Part shown: positions 27,801 through 36,305 of the stretch, piece after piece | Numbering within the stretch: position 1 is the stretch's first letter | How the letters are laid out: each line of letters opens with the position of its first letter | Assembly: GCA_963775835.1 (NCBI GenBank) | Contig: CAVZKV010000012.1 | Coordinates: 310,001-374,000 of the forward strand | Reading direction: 5' to 3' | Length of the DNA stretch: 64,000 bases | Source: AWTP1-13 sp963775835 | Lineage (GTDB): Bacteria > Pseudomonadota > Alphaproteobacteria > Rhizobiales > Hyphomicrobiaceae | Position numbers and translations under genes: made by a program | Notes under the pieces: generated by a model | Told to the model about the DNA's origin: nothing | Database searches by the model: none | The model's input: only the letters and a program-made list of their open reading frames with translations

Positions 27801-28513
27801 AGGGTGGCCGAGCGCAATCCAACCTCGCGCAAATAGGCCGTCACGTATTCGCGCCGGCGCGCCCGCGCCGAGGCCTCCGACAGCATCTTGACGAGATCGA
27901 TGCGGCCGAGGCCACCGTCGCTGAGCCCCGTGGCGCTGGCCGAGGCGGTCGATTTGCTGCCCGCCCCTTTGGGCTTGTCGGCCTCGGCCGCCTCGGCGGG
28001 CGCAGAGAACTGCAGCGACAGTTTCCCGTCCTCGCCCAGGTAGAGCAGAAGCCGTGGCGAGATCAGATCGACGCTTTCGGGTGCGATCCGCCCCTGCAAC
28101 AGTGCCCGGCGGCTGATGGAAAACGTCGCCGAGGGCGCCACCGCCAAGGGCGCATTGCTGCTGTCGGCGATGCGTACGTTGCTGAGTTCGAATTCCAGCT
28201 GATGGCGATCATTGAGCCGCGCGGCGACGTTGTCGATCTCAACCCCGAAACCCGCCAGCTCCTCGGCAATCGCGCGCTGCAGCGGCTCGACCAGAAATGC
28301 CAACGGCACCGGCCCGTGCAACAGCCGCGCGTAGAACAGGCCGCCCGCCAACGCCAGCACGAGCGTGGTGATGATGAACGCCTTGGCCAGCAGCAGGGCG
28401 CCGCCGCGCCAGGGCTGCACCGCCGCCGGCGGCCGCTTGGTCAACGTGCGTGTGGTCGGGCGGATAGTGGTTTCCACCACCCGCTTCGCCCCTTGCCCGC
28501 CCGTCCTCTTCAC
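24815..28513 (-). CDS. AsmA/YhdP-like protein (DUF3971 and AsmA C-terminal domain)
   Basis: This 1232-residue protein has a basic N-terminal tail, one membrane helix (about residues 42-64) and a long periplasmic beta-rich region typical of AsmA/YhdP proteins. These bridge-like proteins are implicated in phospholipid movement to the outer membrane. The middle resembles DUF3971, and the last 250 residues match the AsmA-like C-terminal domain (FSVGHGQFLLNEARLDGPVL, then FGPLLTGPRGDGVFAMTFAI). It starts at GTG 28513, with GGGAG 5 bases upstream. It is followed by the aldo/keto reductase and preceded by ftsH, with separate spacing. Confidence 0.87.
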   Translation of the reverse strand: MKRTGGQGAKRVVETTIRPTTRTLTKRPPAAVQPWRGGALLLAKAFIITTLVLALAGGLFYARLLHGPVPLAFLVEPLQRAIAEELAGFGVEIDNVAARLNDRHQLEFELSNVRIADSSNAPLAVAPSATFSISRRALLQGRIAPESVDLISPRLLLYLGEDGKLSLQFSAPAEAAEADKPKGAGSKSTASASATGLSDGGLGRIDLVKMLSEASARARRREYVTAYLREVGLRSATLIVDNGSRKSIWRLPELDVDLDHRRSRSSIAGRAKVESLAGPWNLNFRTFEAEKTGTLQLAVSVQNLVPRGLARTLPHLAGLEGFDLPVWAEAYLDLSSDGDILGGRIGIDAAPGTVALPWLAETPFAIDGGHLEISYQSDTRRFEIAPSVLVWGDSRVQFAGSVAHDARAPEGPAWAFALKSEGGWIGAELPAHERLPIDDWSAHGFLAPERGRVVLSEFLLRAGGAEVTAEGDVAGMGGAPVARLEGKIGAMPEKTFKALWPAALAPQTRAWIGQRLVRGQLQGGSFKLTSGDGAPGGERSGRQSAADRVSLTLVGSDLALALSDRWPALELPRALARLDGHTFEVSAPEGAFVASDGRRIGVKGNFSVDMQEPLPRTGHITAKAQGPLSLALEMLAQEPFNVLQDSGLNPATVDGKLEAQLSLALPLQHAVAAADLKIDGKARISDGRLPQIFPPYDVHGANIALELTGTAVEARGDMLIKGVPIKANWQHVFGVPLDKQPPLTLTTSLDANDRTQLGLDINDIVQGEVAAEITVARDAQNEQRVHLRADLANAEIVLDSIAWKKPKGRSSTFQCDIVRNGTTHPIELMNVQLVGDNVAIEGWMGVGPDHRVREYRFPNFSINVITSLQAHGKMRPDGVWEVTAKGPRYDGRDLFQSFFDVAGIHDRDSKVRPGLDLRAEIDTVVGYNDGALRNVKVWLQKRNNKLTALDARGVLEGNKAFAAVLRPEPGQARLLRAEANDAGQLFKLVGFYTSAVGGSMNLEVNLEGSGVAQRTGTLWAKNFVLLGDAVGGDLLVQQADGAVRPIGSAEKRGIVREQFAFETLRVPFSVGHGQFLLNEARLDGPVLSANMRGKIDFRSQNLNVGGTFTPLAGLNTMFRGLPLFGPLLTGPRGDGVFAMTFAIQGSMSAPQIIVNPFSVITPGVTREIMQMAPDTQRIVPRDRPQGRSEPAPRASSAPAAATSNNGFEARVQPEIGGGWSAEGEPAASAKKR

Positions 28514-28699
28514 GACGCTCCCTCAATCATGTGGCGCCGAGCCGATCGCTCGTTGCCGAGCGACAAGCAAAGAACTGGCCGCAGTCAGCGGCGCGTCATA
28601 CGCAACCCCACGCTTGATACCAACAAAGCGAGGCAAAAAGGACGAAAGGAAGGCGCCTCAAGCGGCGCGGCCCCAATTCGGGCCGAGCCGTACTCCGTT

Positions 28700-30634
28700 T
28701 TAAGTTTGCGGCTGCGGTTCCAGGCCCCCGGGGCCCGGCTCCGGTCGCGACGGACGCATCTTGCCGGCCGCTGGCACCGCCGGCCCAGCCGGCCCTTTCG
28801 ATTCCTCGTCGTCGTTTGCACGCACGATTTTTTCGCCGCGCATCAGCGCGTTCACTTCCTCGCCGCTGATGGTCTCGTATTCCATCAGCGCCTGAGTGAT
28901 CGCCTCAAGTTTGTCGCGGTTGCCGCCGAGCACCTCGCGCGCCTTGCGCTCGCCCTCCGTGACAATGCGGCGGATCTCTTCATCGATCAGCCTGGCCGTG
29001 TCCTCGGACATGTTCTGACGCTGCGTGATGGCGTGGCCGAGAAACACCTCTTGCTGGTTCTCGTTATAGCGCAGTGGACCCAATTTGTCGCTCATGCCCC
29101 ACTCGGTCACCATGCGCCGGGCGAGTTCGGTCGCCTGCATGATATCGCTGGAGGCACCGGTATTGAGGTGGTCCTCGCCGTACACGAGCTGCTCGGCCAC
29201 CCTGCCGCCGAACATGGTGGCAATGCGCGCCTCGCACCACTGCTTGGAATAGGAGAGCTTATCGCGCTCGGGCAGGCTCATGGTCACGCCAAGGGCGCGC
29301 CCGCGCGGAATAATGGTGACCTTGTGCAGGGGATCGTTGCCCGGCACCAGCAGATTGACGAGCGCGTGGCCGCCTTCGTGATAGGCGGTGGCGAGCTTTT
29401 CCTCTTCGGTCATGATCATGGAGCGCCGTTCCGCCCCCATCATCACCTTGTCCTTGCTGTCCTCGAACTCGGCCTGCGTCACCAGCCGCTTGTTGCGCCG
29501 CGCCGCCAACAGCGCCGCCTCGTTCACCAGGTTGGCGAGGTCGGCACCGGAAAAGCCGGGCGTGCCGCGGGCGATGATCTTGGGATCGACGTCGGGGGCC
29601 AACGGGACTTTGCGCATGTGCACGCGCAGGATCTTCTCACGTCCGCCCACGTCGGGATTGGGCACCGTAACCTGCCGGTCGAAGCGACCGGGACGCAGCA
29701 ACGCCGGATCGAGCACGTCGGGGCGGTTGGTGGCCGCGAGGATAATGATGCCCTCATTGGCCTCAAAGCCGTCCATCTCAACCAGCAGCTGATTGAGGGT
29801 CTGCTCGCGCTCGTCGTTGCCGCCGCCGAGGCCAGCGCCACGGTGGCGACCGACCGCGTCGATCTCGTCGATGAAAATAATGCAAGGGGCGTTCTTCTTT
29901 GCCTGGTCGAACATGTCGCGCACGCGCGAGGCGCCCACGCCCACGAACATCTCGACGAAATCGGAGCCCGAAATCGTGAAGAAGGGCACGTTGGCTTCCC
30001 CGGCCACGGCCCGCGCGATCAGCGTCTTGCCGGTCCCAGGGGGCCCGACGAGCAACGCGCCACGCGGAATGCGTCCACCAAGGCGTTGGAATTTTTGCGG
30101 ATCGCGAAGAAACTCGACAATTTCCTGCAGATCGGACTTGGCCTCGTCGACCCCGGCCACGTCCTCAAACGTCACCCGGCCGTGCCGCTCGGTCAAAAGT
30201 TTGGCCTTCGACTTGCCAAATCCCATGGCCCGGCCGCCGCCCGACTGCATTTGGCGCATAAAAAACACCCACACGCCAATCAGCAGCAGCATCGGGAACC
30301 AATTCACCAGCACGCCCAGGATGGAGGGCACGTCCTCCTCGGGCGGCTTGGCGGTAATCTTCACGCCTTTTTTGGTCAGGCGCTCGACCAGGTTGGGGTC
30401 GTCGGGCGCTACCGTCGTGAAATTGCTGCTCTTGTCGCGGAAGGAACCGGTGATGCGATGCTTGGCGATCGTCACTTCCGACACGCTGCCGCTGTCGACG
30501 CCGGCCAGAAACTCCGAATAGCTGATTTCGTTACCGCGGCGACCTTGGCTCGGATTCTGGAACAGGTTGAAGAGAGCCATCAACAACAGGACGATCACGA
30601 CCCAGATGGCAAGGTTCCGGAAATTCGAGTTCAT
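28700..30634 (-). CDS. ftsH: FtsH, membrane AAA+ zinc protease
   Basis: FtsH degrades unassembled membrane proteins and regulators. The 644-residue product has an N-terminal membrane helix (8-24), a periplasmic segment, a second helix (about 106-126), Walker A GPPGTGKT (197-204), Walker B CIIFIDEIDA (about 251-260), the AAA+ second region of homology, and zinc-site HEGGH (419-423). ATG 30634 gives the usual length; the upstream in-frame extension is not supported. A candidate sigma-32 promoter lies 91 bases upstream. It is the last gene of the tol-pal/tilS cluster. Confidence 0.97.
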   Translation of the reverse strand: MNSNFRNLAIWVVIVLLLMALFNLFQNPSQGRRGNEISYSEFLAGVDSGSVSEVTIAKHRITGSFRDKSSNFTTVAPDDPNLVERLTKKGVKITAKPPEEDVPSILGVLVNWFPMLLLIGVWVFFMRQMQSGGGRAMGFGKSKAKLLTERHGRVTFEDVAGVDEAKSDLQEIVEFLRDPQKFQRLGGRIPRGALLVGPPGTGKTLIARAVAGEANVPFFTISGSDFVEMFVGVGASRVRDMFDQAKKNAPCIIFIDEIDAVGRHRGAGLGGGNDEREQTLNQLLVEMDGFEANEGIIILAATNRPDVLDPALLRPGRFDRQVTVPNPDVGGREKILRVHMRKVPLAPDVDPKIIARGTPGFSGADLANLVNEAALLAARRNKRLVTQAEFEDSKDKVMMGAERRSMIMTEEEKLATAYHEGGHALVNLLVPGNDPLHKVTIIPRGRALGVTMSLPERDKLSYSKQWCEARIATMFGGRVAEQLVYGEDHLNTGASSDIMQATELARRMVTEWGMSDKLGPLRYNENQQEVFLGHAITQRQNMSEDTARLIDEEIRRIVTEGERKAREVLGGNRDKLEAITQALMEYETISGEEVNALMRGEKIVRANDDEESKGPAGPAVPAAGKMRPSRPEPGPGGLEPQPQT

Positions 30635-30724
30635 CGAGTATCCTTGATGGCCTGGGACGCCAAACCGCCGCCGCGATCCCAGCTGTTGCGCGCTGCCGGC
30701 ATGATCCCCGGGCCCGTGCACTTT

Positions 30725-30754
30725 AACATAGGAGCCTCTTACTACTTTGCCAAG
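30725..30754 (-). promoter_or_regulatory. Candidate sigma-32 (heat-shock) promoter of ftsH
   Basis: On the minus strand, CTTGGC (30749-30754) and CCTATGTT (30725-30732) are 16 bases apart. This resembles the alphaproteobacterial RpoH pattern of CTTG and CyTATnT. The predicted leader is about 85 bases. Heat-shock control of ftsH is known in this class, so the location makes sense; the match is by eye. Confidence 0.5.
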
Positions 30755-30764
30755 TTTAGGCTCC
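30731..30764. repeat. Dyad spanning the ftsH promoter
   Basis: A perfect 7-base inverted repeat, GGAGCCT (30731-30737) and AGGCTCC (30758-30764), has a 20-base spacer and brackets the candidate sigma-32 -35/-10 interval. It could be an operator or a hairpin in a longer read-through transcript from tilS. Confidence 0.4.
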
Positions 30765-30842
30765 CGCCAGCGATTTTGCGGGGGGGCCTGCCCCGAAATG
30801 GGGAAGGTTGCGGCGCCAAGGCGAGCGGGGGGGCGCCGACGC

Positions 30843-32225
30843 TTATGGGCGGGCAGGACCAGGCGATCTTTGCGCTTGTCCGCCGGCCCCGTCGCCCGCC
30901 GGGCCGCCCAAGGCGGCAAAGGTCGCCGAAACCAAGCCACCAGCGCAGGGGAAGGCAAGACTTGGGACGGCGAAGAGCGCGGCCTCCTTCCAGAAGCCCG
31001 GCAAGGCGCGCAGGGTGCCCGATGGCACGCCGCTGGGCAGCGAAACCTGGCGGCGCAGGGCCGCAAGCCCCGTTTGGCCCAGGGCGCGCACGGCGACCGG
31101 AAAGCCAAGCTTAGGCCCTGCCGTCACCCAAAAGCGGCCATCCCAGAGCGCCCGCTCGCCGGGCGCCAGGGCGAGTTCCGGCCATGGCCGGCGACCAGGC
31201 TCGCGCTCGAGCACAATCGTGCCGCGCGCGGCGCGGATCGCCGTCCGCGCCAAGGTCCACCGCCCCGCGGCGTCGGGGGTGGCAAGCGTTTCGGCGAGCG
31301 CCTCCAGCTTGGCCAGCGGTACGGGACCGCCGGCCCCTCCCACCGCAGCGATACCCTTGCCCAACACCCGCACTTGCAGTTCGCTTGGTAGTGCACGCCA
31401 GGCGCGGGCATCGAGGCTGATGAACCCGCAGGGGTCGACGCGGTAGCGACCAGCATCGGCCGCGCAAAACTGTGCGAGCGCCCAGTCGAGGGCCGCGCGC
31501 GCCCGCTGCAAGCGGCGCGCGCTCAGCGCCAGGCTGGGCCCGGTCAGCCCCAATTGGGTGAAGGTATCGCCAGCCGCGCGCCATCGGCCCCGCTCGAAGA
31601 TGAGGGCCGCATTGCTCTCATCTTCCAACCAGGGCACGCCGCGCGCCTCAAGGGCGGCCCTGAGGCACGCCTTGGCGACACCCAGGAGCGGTCGCGCCAG
31701 CACGATTTCCCCCTTACCCGGTAGCATCGGGGCCTCGAGCGGTAGCAATGGCGCCATGGCGGCGAGCCCGTCGAGACCGCTGCCGCGCGCCAAGCGCATC
31801 AACAGCGTCTCGGCTTGATCGTCGGCGGTGTGGGCGGTCATCAGCACGCTGAGGCCGGTGCCGGCCATGAACTCCACCAGCAAACGGTAGCGCGCGGCGC
31901 GCGCGGCCGCCTGCACCCCGGTTTTTGGCTTGGCCCCGGCCCACGGCAAGATGGCGTGGCGAAACCCGAGCCCCGCGGCCATCTGCGCCACCCATTCAGC
32001 CTCCGCGCCTGAGCGCTGGCGCAGGCCGTGATCGACGGTGAGCACAAAGATGTCGGCCGGGGATTGTCCGGTCTGGCCCAGCCACTCCGCAAACAGCACC
32101 ATGAGCGCGGTACTGTCGCTGCCGCCGGAGACGGCGAGCGCCACGCCGGCGGCGGGCTTGCCGATGAGGCTGCCAAACAGGCCATCGAGCTCAGGGCGCA
32201 GGTTCGAACGATCAACCGAAGTCAT
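30843..32225 (-). CDS. tilS: TilS, tRNA(Ile)-lysidine synthase
   Basis: TilS converts C34 of tRNA-Ile(CAU) to lysidine so that it reads AUA. The 460-residue product has the PP-loop SGGSDSTA (33-40), VDHGLRQRSGAEAEWV, and TAHTADDQAETLLMRLARGS, all diagnostic. ATG 32225 is favoured; an ATG at 32234 is also possible. The C-terminal region is long and Gly/Ala-rich, less conserved. It is normally downstream of cpoB in this cluster; here an acyltransferase gene intervenes. ftsH begins 208 bases downstream. Confidence 0.92.
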   Translation of the reverse strand: MTSVDRSNLRPELDGLFGSLIGKPAAGVALAVSGGSDSTALMVLFAEWLGQTGQSPADIFVLTVDHGLRQRSGAEAEWVAQMAAGLGFRHAILPWAGAKPKTGVQAAARAARYRLLVEFMAGTGLSVLMTAHTADDQAETLLMRLARGSGLDGLAAMAPLLPLEAPMLPGKGEIVLARPLLGVAKACLRAALEARGVPWLEDESNAALIFERGRWRAAGDTFTQLGLTGPSLALSARRLQRARAALDWALAQFCAADAGRYRVDPCGFISLDARAWRALPSELQVRVLGKGIAAVGGAGGPVPLAKLEALAETLATPDAAGRWTLARTAIRAARGTIVLEREPGRRPWPELALAPGERALWDGRFWVTAGPKLGFPVAVRALGQTGLAALRRQVSLPSGVPSGTLRALPGFWKEAALFAVPSLAFPCAGGLVSATFAALGGPAGDGAGGQAQRSPGPARP

Positions 32226-32291
32226 GGGCCTCATGCCCGCCAACGCAGCCTCTTTGGCGGCCGCCGTCGGCAGTGTCGCTGGGCGGCGCCG

Positions 32292-34316
32292 TCACGGCGA
32301 ACCGGAGGCGCCGACCGGAAGTCCCAGGGACTTTAGCAAGCGCGGGGCCAAGGCGCGAGCCACGCGCTCGGCGCCAAAGGCGCTCAAATGGTCATCGTCG
32401 CTATAGAGCGGACGTAGCCCATCGGCGACCGCACAGGTTGCCCCGTCGCACAAGACGGTATGGGGATAGAGCACCAGGGCGCCGCCGGCCGCGGCAACGT
32501 CGGCGAGTGCGGCCAGCACCAGGCGCTGGCGGCGCTCGAAGTCACGGCGCCAGACCGGCGGCAACTCGGACAGCCCGCGGAGTGCGCGCACCAGGGTTGC
32601 TGGCACATTGTACTCAAGTTCGGGCACCGGGCCGACGAGCACGACGTGCTGGGCGTGCGGGGCGAGCTGATCGAGCGTCCGCATCAGGGCCTCGGCGAGG
32701 CCGATGACTTGGCCGTTTGCGGCATCGACAATGCGGCCGGCCTCCCCGCCGTCGCCGGGCGAGCGCACGTCGGAAGAAAAGTTGGCCCAGCGACCAGCGA
32801 CCACGACCAGCTTCGGCTTGTGCTTGGCGACCGCAGCCAAGACGCGGGTGACAAAGTTTTCGCAATCGCCATCGACCTTGGGTCCCAACAAGGACACCCC
32901 TTTGAGGGGCGGACAGTGGGGCATGCTGATGAGCAGCGCCGACTTGAGATCGTGCGAGCGCAACAACTCCTGCGCCAATTCCGGTGCCAGCGCACCTGCG
33001 TGCGAATCGCCCCAGATGACCAAATCGGATCCGTCGCCCTGCGCCTTGTGCCAGCGGCAGGCCGTGGCCCCGGTCGGGGCGTCGCCGAGCCAAGTCGCAT
33101 CCCTGCTGCAGGCAGGCCGGGACTTGGTGGCCGCGTGCAGCTGGCTCACGGACTGACGAGCCGGCGCGCTCAACGTCCACAGGCTCGCGCGATCGGTGCG
33201 CAGCAGCAGGCCCAGCCCGACAACGGCGGCGCAGCCGGCACCAATCGCCGTCATGGTCGCGGCGTTGGAAAGCGCGCTGCCGGCGCGGAACGGCTTTTCG
33301 ACGAACCGCCACAGGAGCTGGGCCGCAAAGAGGACGCCGATCAAAATCGCGACCTGCTCGACGCCGTTCAGCGCTCGGGCCACGCACATGCGCCAAAAAA
33401 CGATGACCGGCCAATGCAGAAGATAGATCGCATACGATAGGCGCCCGATCGCCACCGCGGTCCTCGTCGACAAAAGGCCGTGCACCGGGCCTTCGCCGGC
33501 GGCGCCCGACAGGATGACGGCCGCGGCGGCCGCAACCGGCCCGAGCATCATCCAGGTCGAGGTTTCCGGTCCGTCCAGCAGGGCCACGCTGGCGGCGATG
33601 CCGCCCAACCCTGCCAACCCCAGGAGCGTGGGGTGGGGGACCTTAACCTGATAGGCCTCCGCGCAGGCGATCAGGGCTCCCGCACCAAGCTCCCAGAAGC
33701 GCGCCATCGGCATGTAAAAGGCATGGCGTGCGCGGAACCAACCCACCACCACGCACCAGGCCAGCGACAGGGCCACAAGATAGGCCAGGATGCGCGCCGG
33801 AGCCTGCCCCGCGCGCACGACGAGCACGCCCAAGAGCAGCGGGAACAGCAGATAGAACTGCTCTTCCAAGCTGAGCGACCAGGTATGCAGGAGCGGTCGG
33901 TAGTGGGCGGCGTCGGCAAAGTAGTTGGTGCGGTCGTGAAAAAAGACGTTGGCCGCCGAGACCAAGCTCGCCAAGGCACTGCCGGCAAACTCCCGCGTCT
34001 CGGATGGCGAAAGGACGATCGAGCCGACGAGCAGCGTCCCGAGCAGCGTCACAATCAGCGCCGGCAGGATGCGGCGCGCGCGACGCAGGTAGAAAGCTTG
34101 GAGCGAAAAGCGCCGCTCATCGATCTCGAGCAAAACGCCGCGCGTGATAACGAAGCCCGAGATCACGAAAAACACGTCGACGCCGACGAAACCGCCACGG
34201 GAGCCCGCAAGGCCCAGATGGAAAGCAAAGATGGCAAGCACGGCGAGCGCGCGTAGGCCATCGACGTCGGGCCGATAGGCCTCGCGTGCCCACGCCGTAT
34301 CGCTGCTGGTCCCCAT
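32292..34316 (-). CDS. AT3-SGNH acyltransferase (OafA/OatA type)
   Basis: This is a 674-residue membrane acyltransferase. The N-terminal half is an acyltransferase-3 domain with about ten membrane helices: YRPDVDGLRALAVLAIFAFH near the start, VDVFFVISGFVIT, and HTWSLSLEEQFYL, which carries the catalytic-type His and Glu motifs. The C-terminal periplasmic SGNH domain has the nucleophile block VIWGDSHAGALAP and a DDDHLS segment with the Asp-His pair. Such proteins O-acetylate surface glycans or peptidoglycan. A GTG at 34319 is an alternative start. It lies between cpoB and tilS, which are usually neighbours, so it looks like an insertion. Confidence 0.9.
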   Translation of the reverse strand: MGTSSDTAWAREAYRPDVDGLRALAVLAIFAFHLGLAGSRGGFVGVDVFFVISGFVITRGVLLEIDERRFSLQAFYLRRARRILPALIVTLLGTLLVGSIVLSPSETREFAGSALASLVSAANVFFHDRTNYFADAAHYRPLLHTWSLSLEEQFYLLFPLLLGVLVVRAGQAPARILAYLVALSLAWCVVVGWFRARHAFYMPMARFWELGAGALIACAEAYQVKVPHPTLLGLAGLGGIAASVALLDGPETSTWMMLGPVAAAAAVILSGAAGEGPVHGLLSTRTAVAIGRLSYAIYLLHWPVIVFWRMCVARALNGVEQVAILIGVLFAAQLLWRFVEKPFRAGSALSNAATMTAIGAGCAAVVGLGLLLRTDRASLWTLSAPARQSVSQLHAATKSRPACSRDATWLGDAPTGATACRWHKAQGDGSDLVIWGDSHAGALAPELAQELLRSHDLKSALLISMPHCPPLKGVSLLGPKVDGDCENFVTRVLAAVAKHKPKLVVVAGRWANFSSDVRSPGDGGEAGRIVDAANGQVIGLAEALMRTLDQLAPHAQHVVLVGPVPELEYNVPATLVRALRGLSELPPVWRRDFERRQRLVLAALADVAAAGGALVLYPHTVLCDGATCAVADGLRPLYSDDDHLSAFGAERVARALAPRLLKSLGLPVGASGSP

Positions 34317-34372
34317 CACAGGCCGCAGAGCACGCGCGCTGCCCCCCGGTGTGCGAAGCTATCGTGCGGTCC

Positions 34373-35473
34373 TCAGCAACCCGCCTTCTTTTGTTCGGCC
34401 TGAGCGCTCGTCTTCACGTGCGGGGGTGCGCTCGGGTATTTGCTCGCCAACTCGTTGAAGGACGAGCAGGCCGCATCCTTCTGTCCCAAACGCTGCAGCG
34501 ACATGGCAAGCCTGAGGAGGCTCTCCGGCGCTTTGGCGTTGCGGCCATAGGTCTGGTAGCCCTTGAGGAAGGCGCCGGCGGCGGAACGATACTGCCCGCG
34601 CACAAACAGCGACTCTCCCAGCCAATACTGCGCATTGCCGGCGAGCGGATCGCTGGGAAAACGCTGCAGGAAATCTTCGAAGGCGGCTTCGGCCGCCCCG
34701 TAGTCGCGCTGCAGCAGATACCCGTAGGCCGTCTCATACAGCTGTTTGGGCGCCACATCCCCCTCCGGCGCGCCACCGCCGGGGAAGGGCGCCGCCGCCG
34801 CGATCGCTCCGCCAACTGACGGCGCCGCCATGGCCGGCGGCGCGCCGGGTTGGCTCAAGAGCTGATCGATATCGTCGCGCTGACCTTGACCACCGGGCGA
34901 TACCGTGACCGCGCCGAAGCCCGCACGCCCTGGCGGCGGGGGGCCCGCCTCACCGACACGCGCCCCCTTCGCTGGCTCGGCATTGGCAAAGGTGGAGGAG
35001 GGCGCCAAAGCGCCACTGCGGCCGGCCAGGGCGCGCATTTGTTCTTGCAGAGTCTCAAGCTGCGCGGCGAGAGCCTGAAGTTGCGTTTCGAGGCTGTCGA
35101 GGCGCCCGGCATCGGCGGCGTTGAGCGCCGCGGCGGCGCCGGCATTGCCGCGCCCGGGCATGCTCGCGCCGACCGGGGCCGGCGCGCCTTTGGCCAACAA
35201 CTCCAGGGTGCCAACGACCACCTGCATGTCGACCAGCTGTTCCTCGAGCTGCTCAACGCGCTGGCGCAGCGCCGCCTCCCCCGATTGCCCACCGTCCCGC
35301 GGCGCGGCAGCCTTCGGCGTCGGCTGGGGCGCGGGCAGCGGCCGCTGCACGGGGGGGCCCTGTTGGGCGACGACCGGCGCCGTTGCCAACAGTGCGGCCA
35401 TCGCCGCACCAAACACCGCCGTCCATCCGATGCCATAACGTCTCATGCTGGCTCGCATTGCCCCGCCTCGCAT
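34373..35473 (-). CDS. cpoB: CpoB/YbgF, Tol-Pal periplasmic TPR protein
   Basis: CpoB coordinates peptidoglycan synthesis with Tol-Pal constriction in the periplasm. The 366-residue product has a signal peptide (TAVFGAAMAALLATAPVVAQQ), an N-terminal coiled coil (LRQRVEQLEEQLVDMQ, then LETQLQALAAQLETLQEQM), a Pro/Gly-rich linker and C-terminal TPR repeats (LYETAYGYLLQRDYGAAEAA, NAQYWLGESLFVRGQY, ESLLRLAMSLQRLGQ). Start ATG 35473 has GGAG 5 bases upstream; ATGs at 35458 and 35446 remain possible. It follows the Pal-like gene by 119 bases of repeat-rich leader. Confidence 0.92.
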   Translation of the reverse strand: MRGGAMRASMRRYGIGWTAVFGAAMAALLATAPVVAQQGPPVQRPLPAPQPTPKAAAPRDGGQSGEAALRQRVEQLEEQLVDMQVVVGTLELLAKGAPAPVGASMPGRGNAGAAAALNAADAGRLDSLETQLQALAAQLETLQEQMRALAGRSGALAPSSTFANAEPAKGARVGEAGPPPPGRAGFGAVTVSPGGQGQRDDIDQLLSQPGAPPAMAAPSVGGAIAAAAPFPGGGAPEGDVAPKQLYETAYGYLLQRDYGAAEAAFEDFLQRFPSDPLAGNAQYWLGESLFVRGQYRSAAGAFLKGYQTYGRNAKAPESLLRLAMSLQRLGQKDAACSSFNELASKYPSAPPHVKTSAQAEQKKAGC

Positions 35474-35529
35474 TGAAGCTCCGCCGCCCTCTTCAACACG
35501 CCTTCCAGGCAGGAGCAAGACCGCCGCCC

Positions 35530-35605
35530 AGAACCCCCGCCTAAAACGCCCCGAGAACACCCGCTTAGAACACTTGCTTTAGAACGCTTGCTTTAGAACG
35601 CTTGG
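35530..35605 (-). repeat. Degenerate 14-base tandem repeat array between the Pal paralogue and cpoB
   Basis: Two perfect plus-strand copies of CTTGCTTTAGAACG (35573-35586 and 35587-35600) are followed by a partial third copy and preceded by degenerate units. On the coding strand each unit carries TTCTAA. Because 14 is not a multiple of 3, the units place TAA stops in different frames: the Pal-like gene ends at 35593 in its proper frame and 35579 in the shifted frame. Confidence 0.75.
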
Positions 35606-36163
35606 GCGGAAGATTGGCGCCTTGGTGCCGGGGCCGCGTCGGCCTTGCGCGCGGTGCCGGGAGCGGCCGCCGGCGCGGGCGCGCCGGGTCTGACGACCGT
35701 CACCGCGCGCCGGTTCTGAGCGGCGCACAGGGAACCCGTGCAGTCGGCAACGGTCTGGTTGCGGCCGAAGGCCGTGACGCGAATGCGATCGGTGGCAACA
35801 CCGAGCTCGATTAGCCTCTGGCGCACGGCGTCGGCGCGTTGGCGCGACAGGGCCATGTTGTCGTCGCCGGTGCCCGAGTTCATCGGCGTGGCCTTCCACG
35901 ATGATGATGAGCCCGGGCTTGCGCTTGAGCCAATAGGCCTGCGACTCGATGGCGGCACGCGCGCGCGCGCTGAGCTCGGCACTGCGGTCAGCAAAAAAGA
36001 CACGGTCCCCAACGCTCGTGCGGAAGTCGCGGCCGATCCCGGCCGCCATCACGTCTGGCACACCGAGCTGCATGCGCTCCTCGGCGGACCCCAAAGACGG
36101 ACACCCAAAGGCTATCGTGCCGGCCAAAACGAAGGCGAGGCCGAGCGCTCGACCGCATGGCAT
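35593..36163 (-). pseudogene. OmpA-family Pal paralogue with a one-base frameshift
   Basis: This second OmpA_C-domain gene lies next to pal. The 5' part (ATG 36163) gives a signal peptide (LGLAFVLAGTIAFG), then RTSVGDRVFFADRSAELS and IIIVEGHADE. The frame then breaks, and the domain continues in another frame as GTGDDNMALSRQRADAVRQRL, RVTAFGRNQTVADC and AQNRRAVTVV. Removing one G from the run at about 35873-35875 would restore a 189-residue protein. The Asp and Arg that bind peptidoglycan in Pal are kept, but there is no convincing lipobox. It may be a broken paralogue or a sequence error in an intact one. Confidence 0.82.
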
Positions 36164-36305
36164 GTGGCGTGTTCCCCCACGCTTGATGCATCACGGCCAC
36201 ACTGCGCCCGCATTGGGGCCAAAATTTGATGAGCAGGTGGCGCGGGCAAGGCCGCCGGAGCCGCGCCCTCCGGGGGGTTCGGCGCCAAGCGCCGGCCACG
36301 CTGGC

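Noticed and set aside
27734..31114. 1126-codon plus-strand open frame
   Set aside because: It runs antisense to the AsmA-like gene and ftsH, both of which are clearly real; high GC makes long antisense frames common, and the product is low-complexity His/Arg/Gly-rich without a domain.
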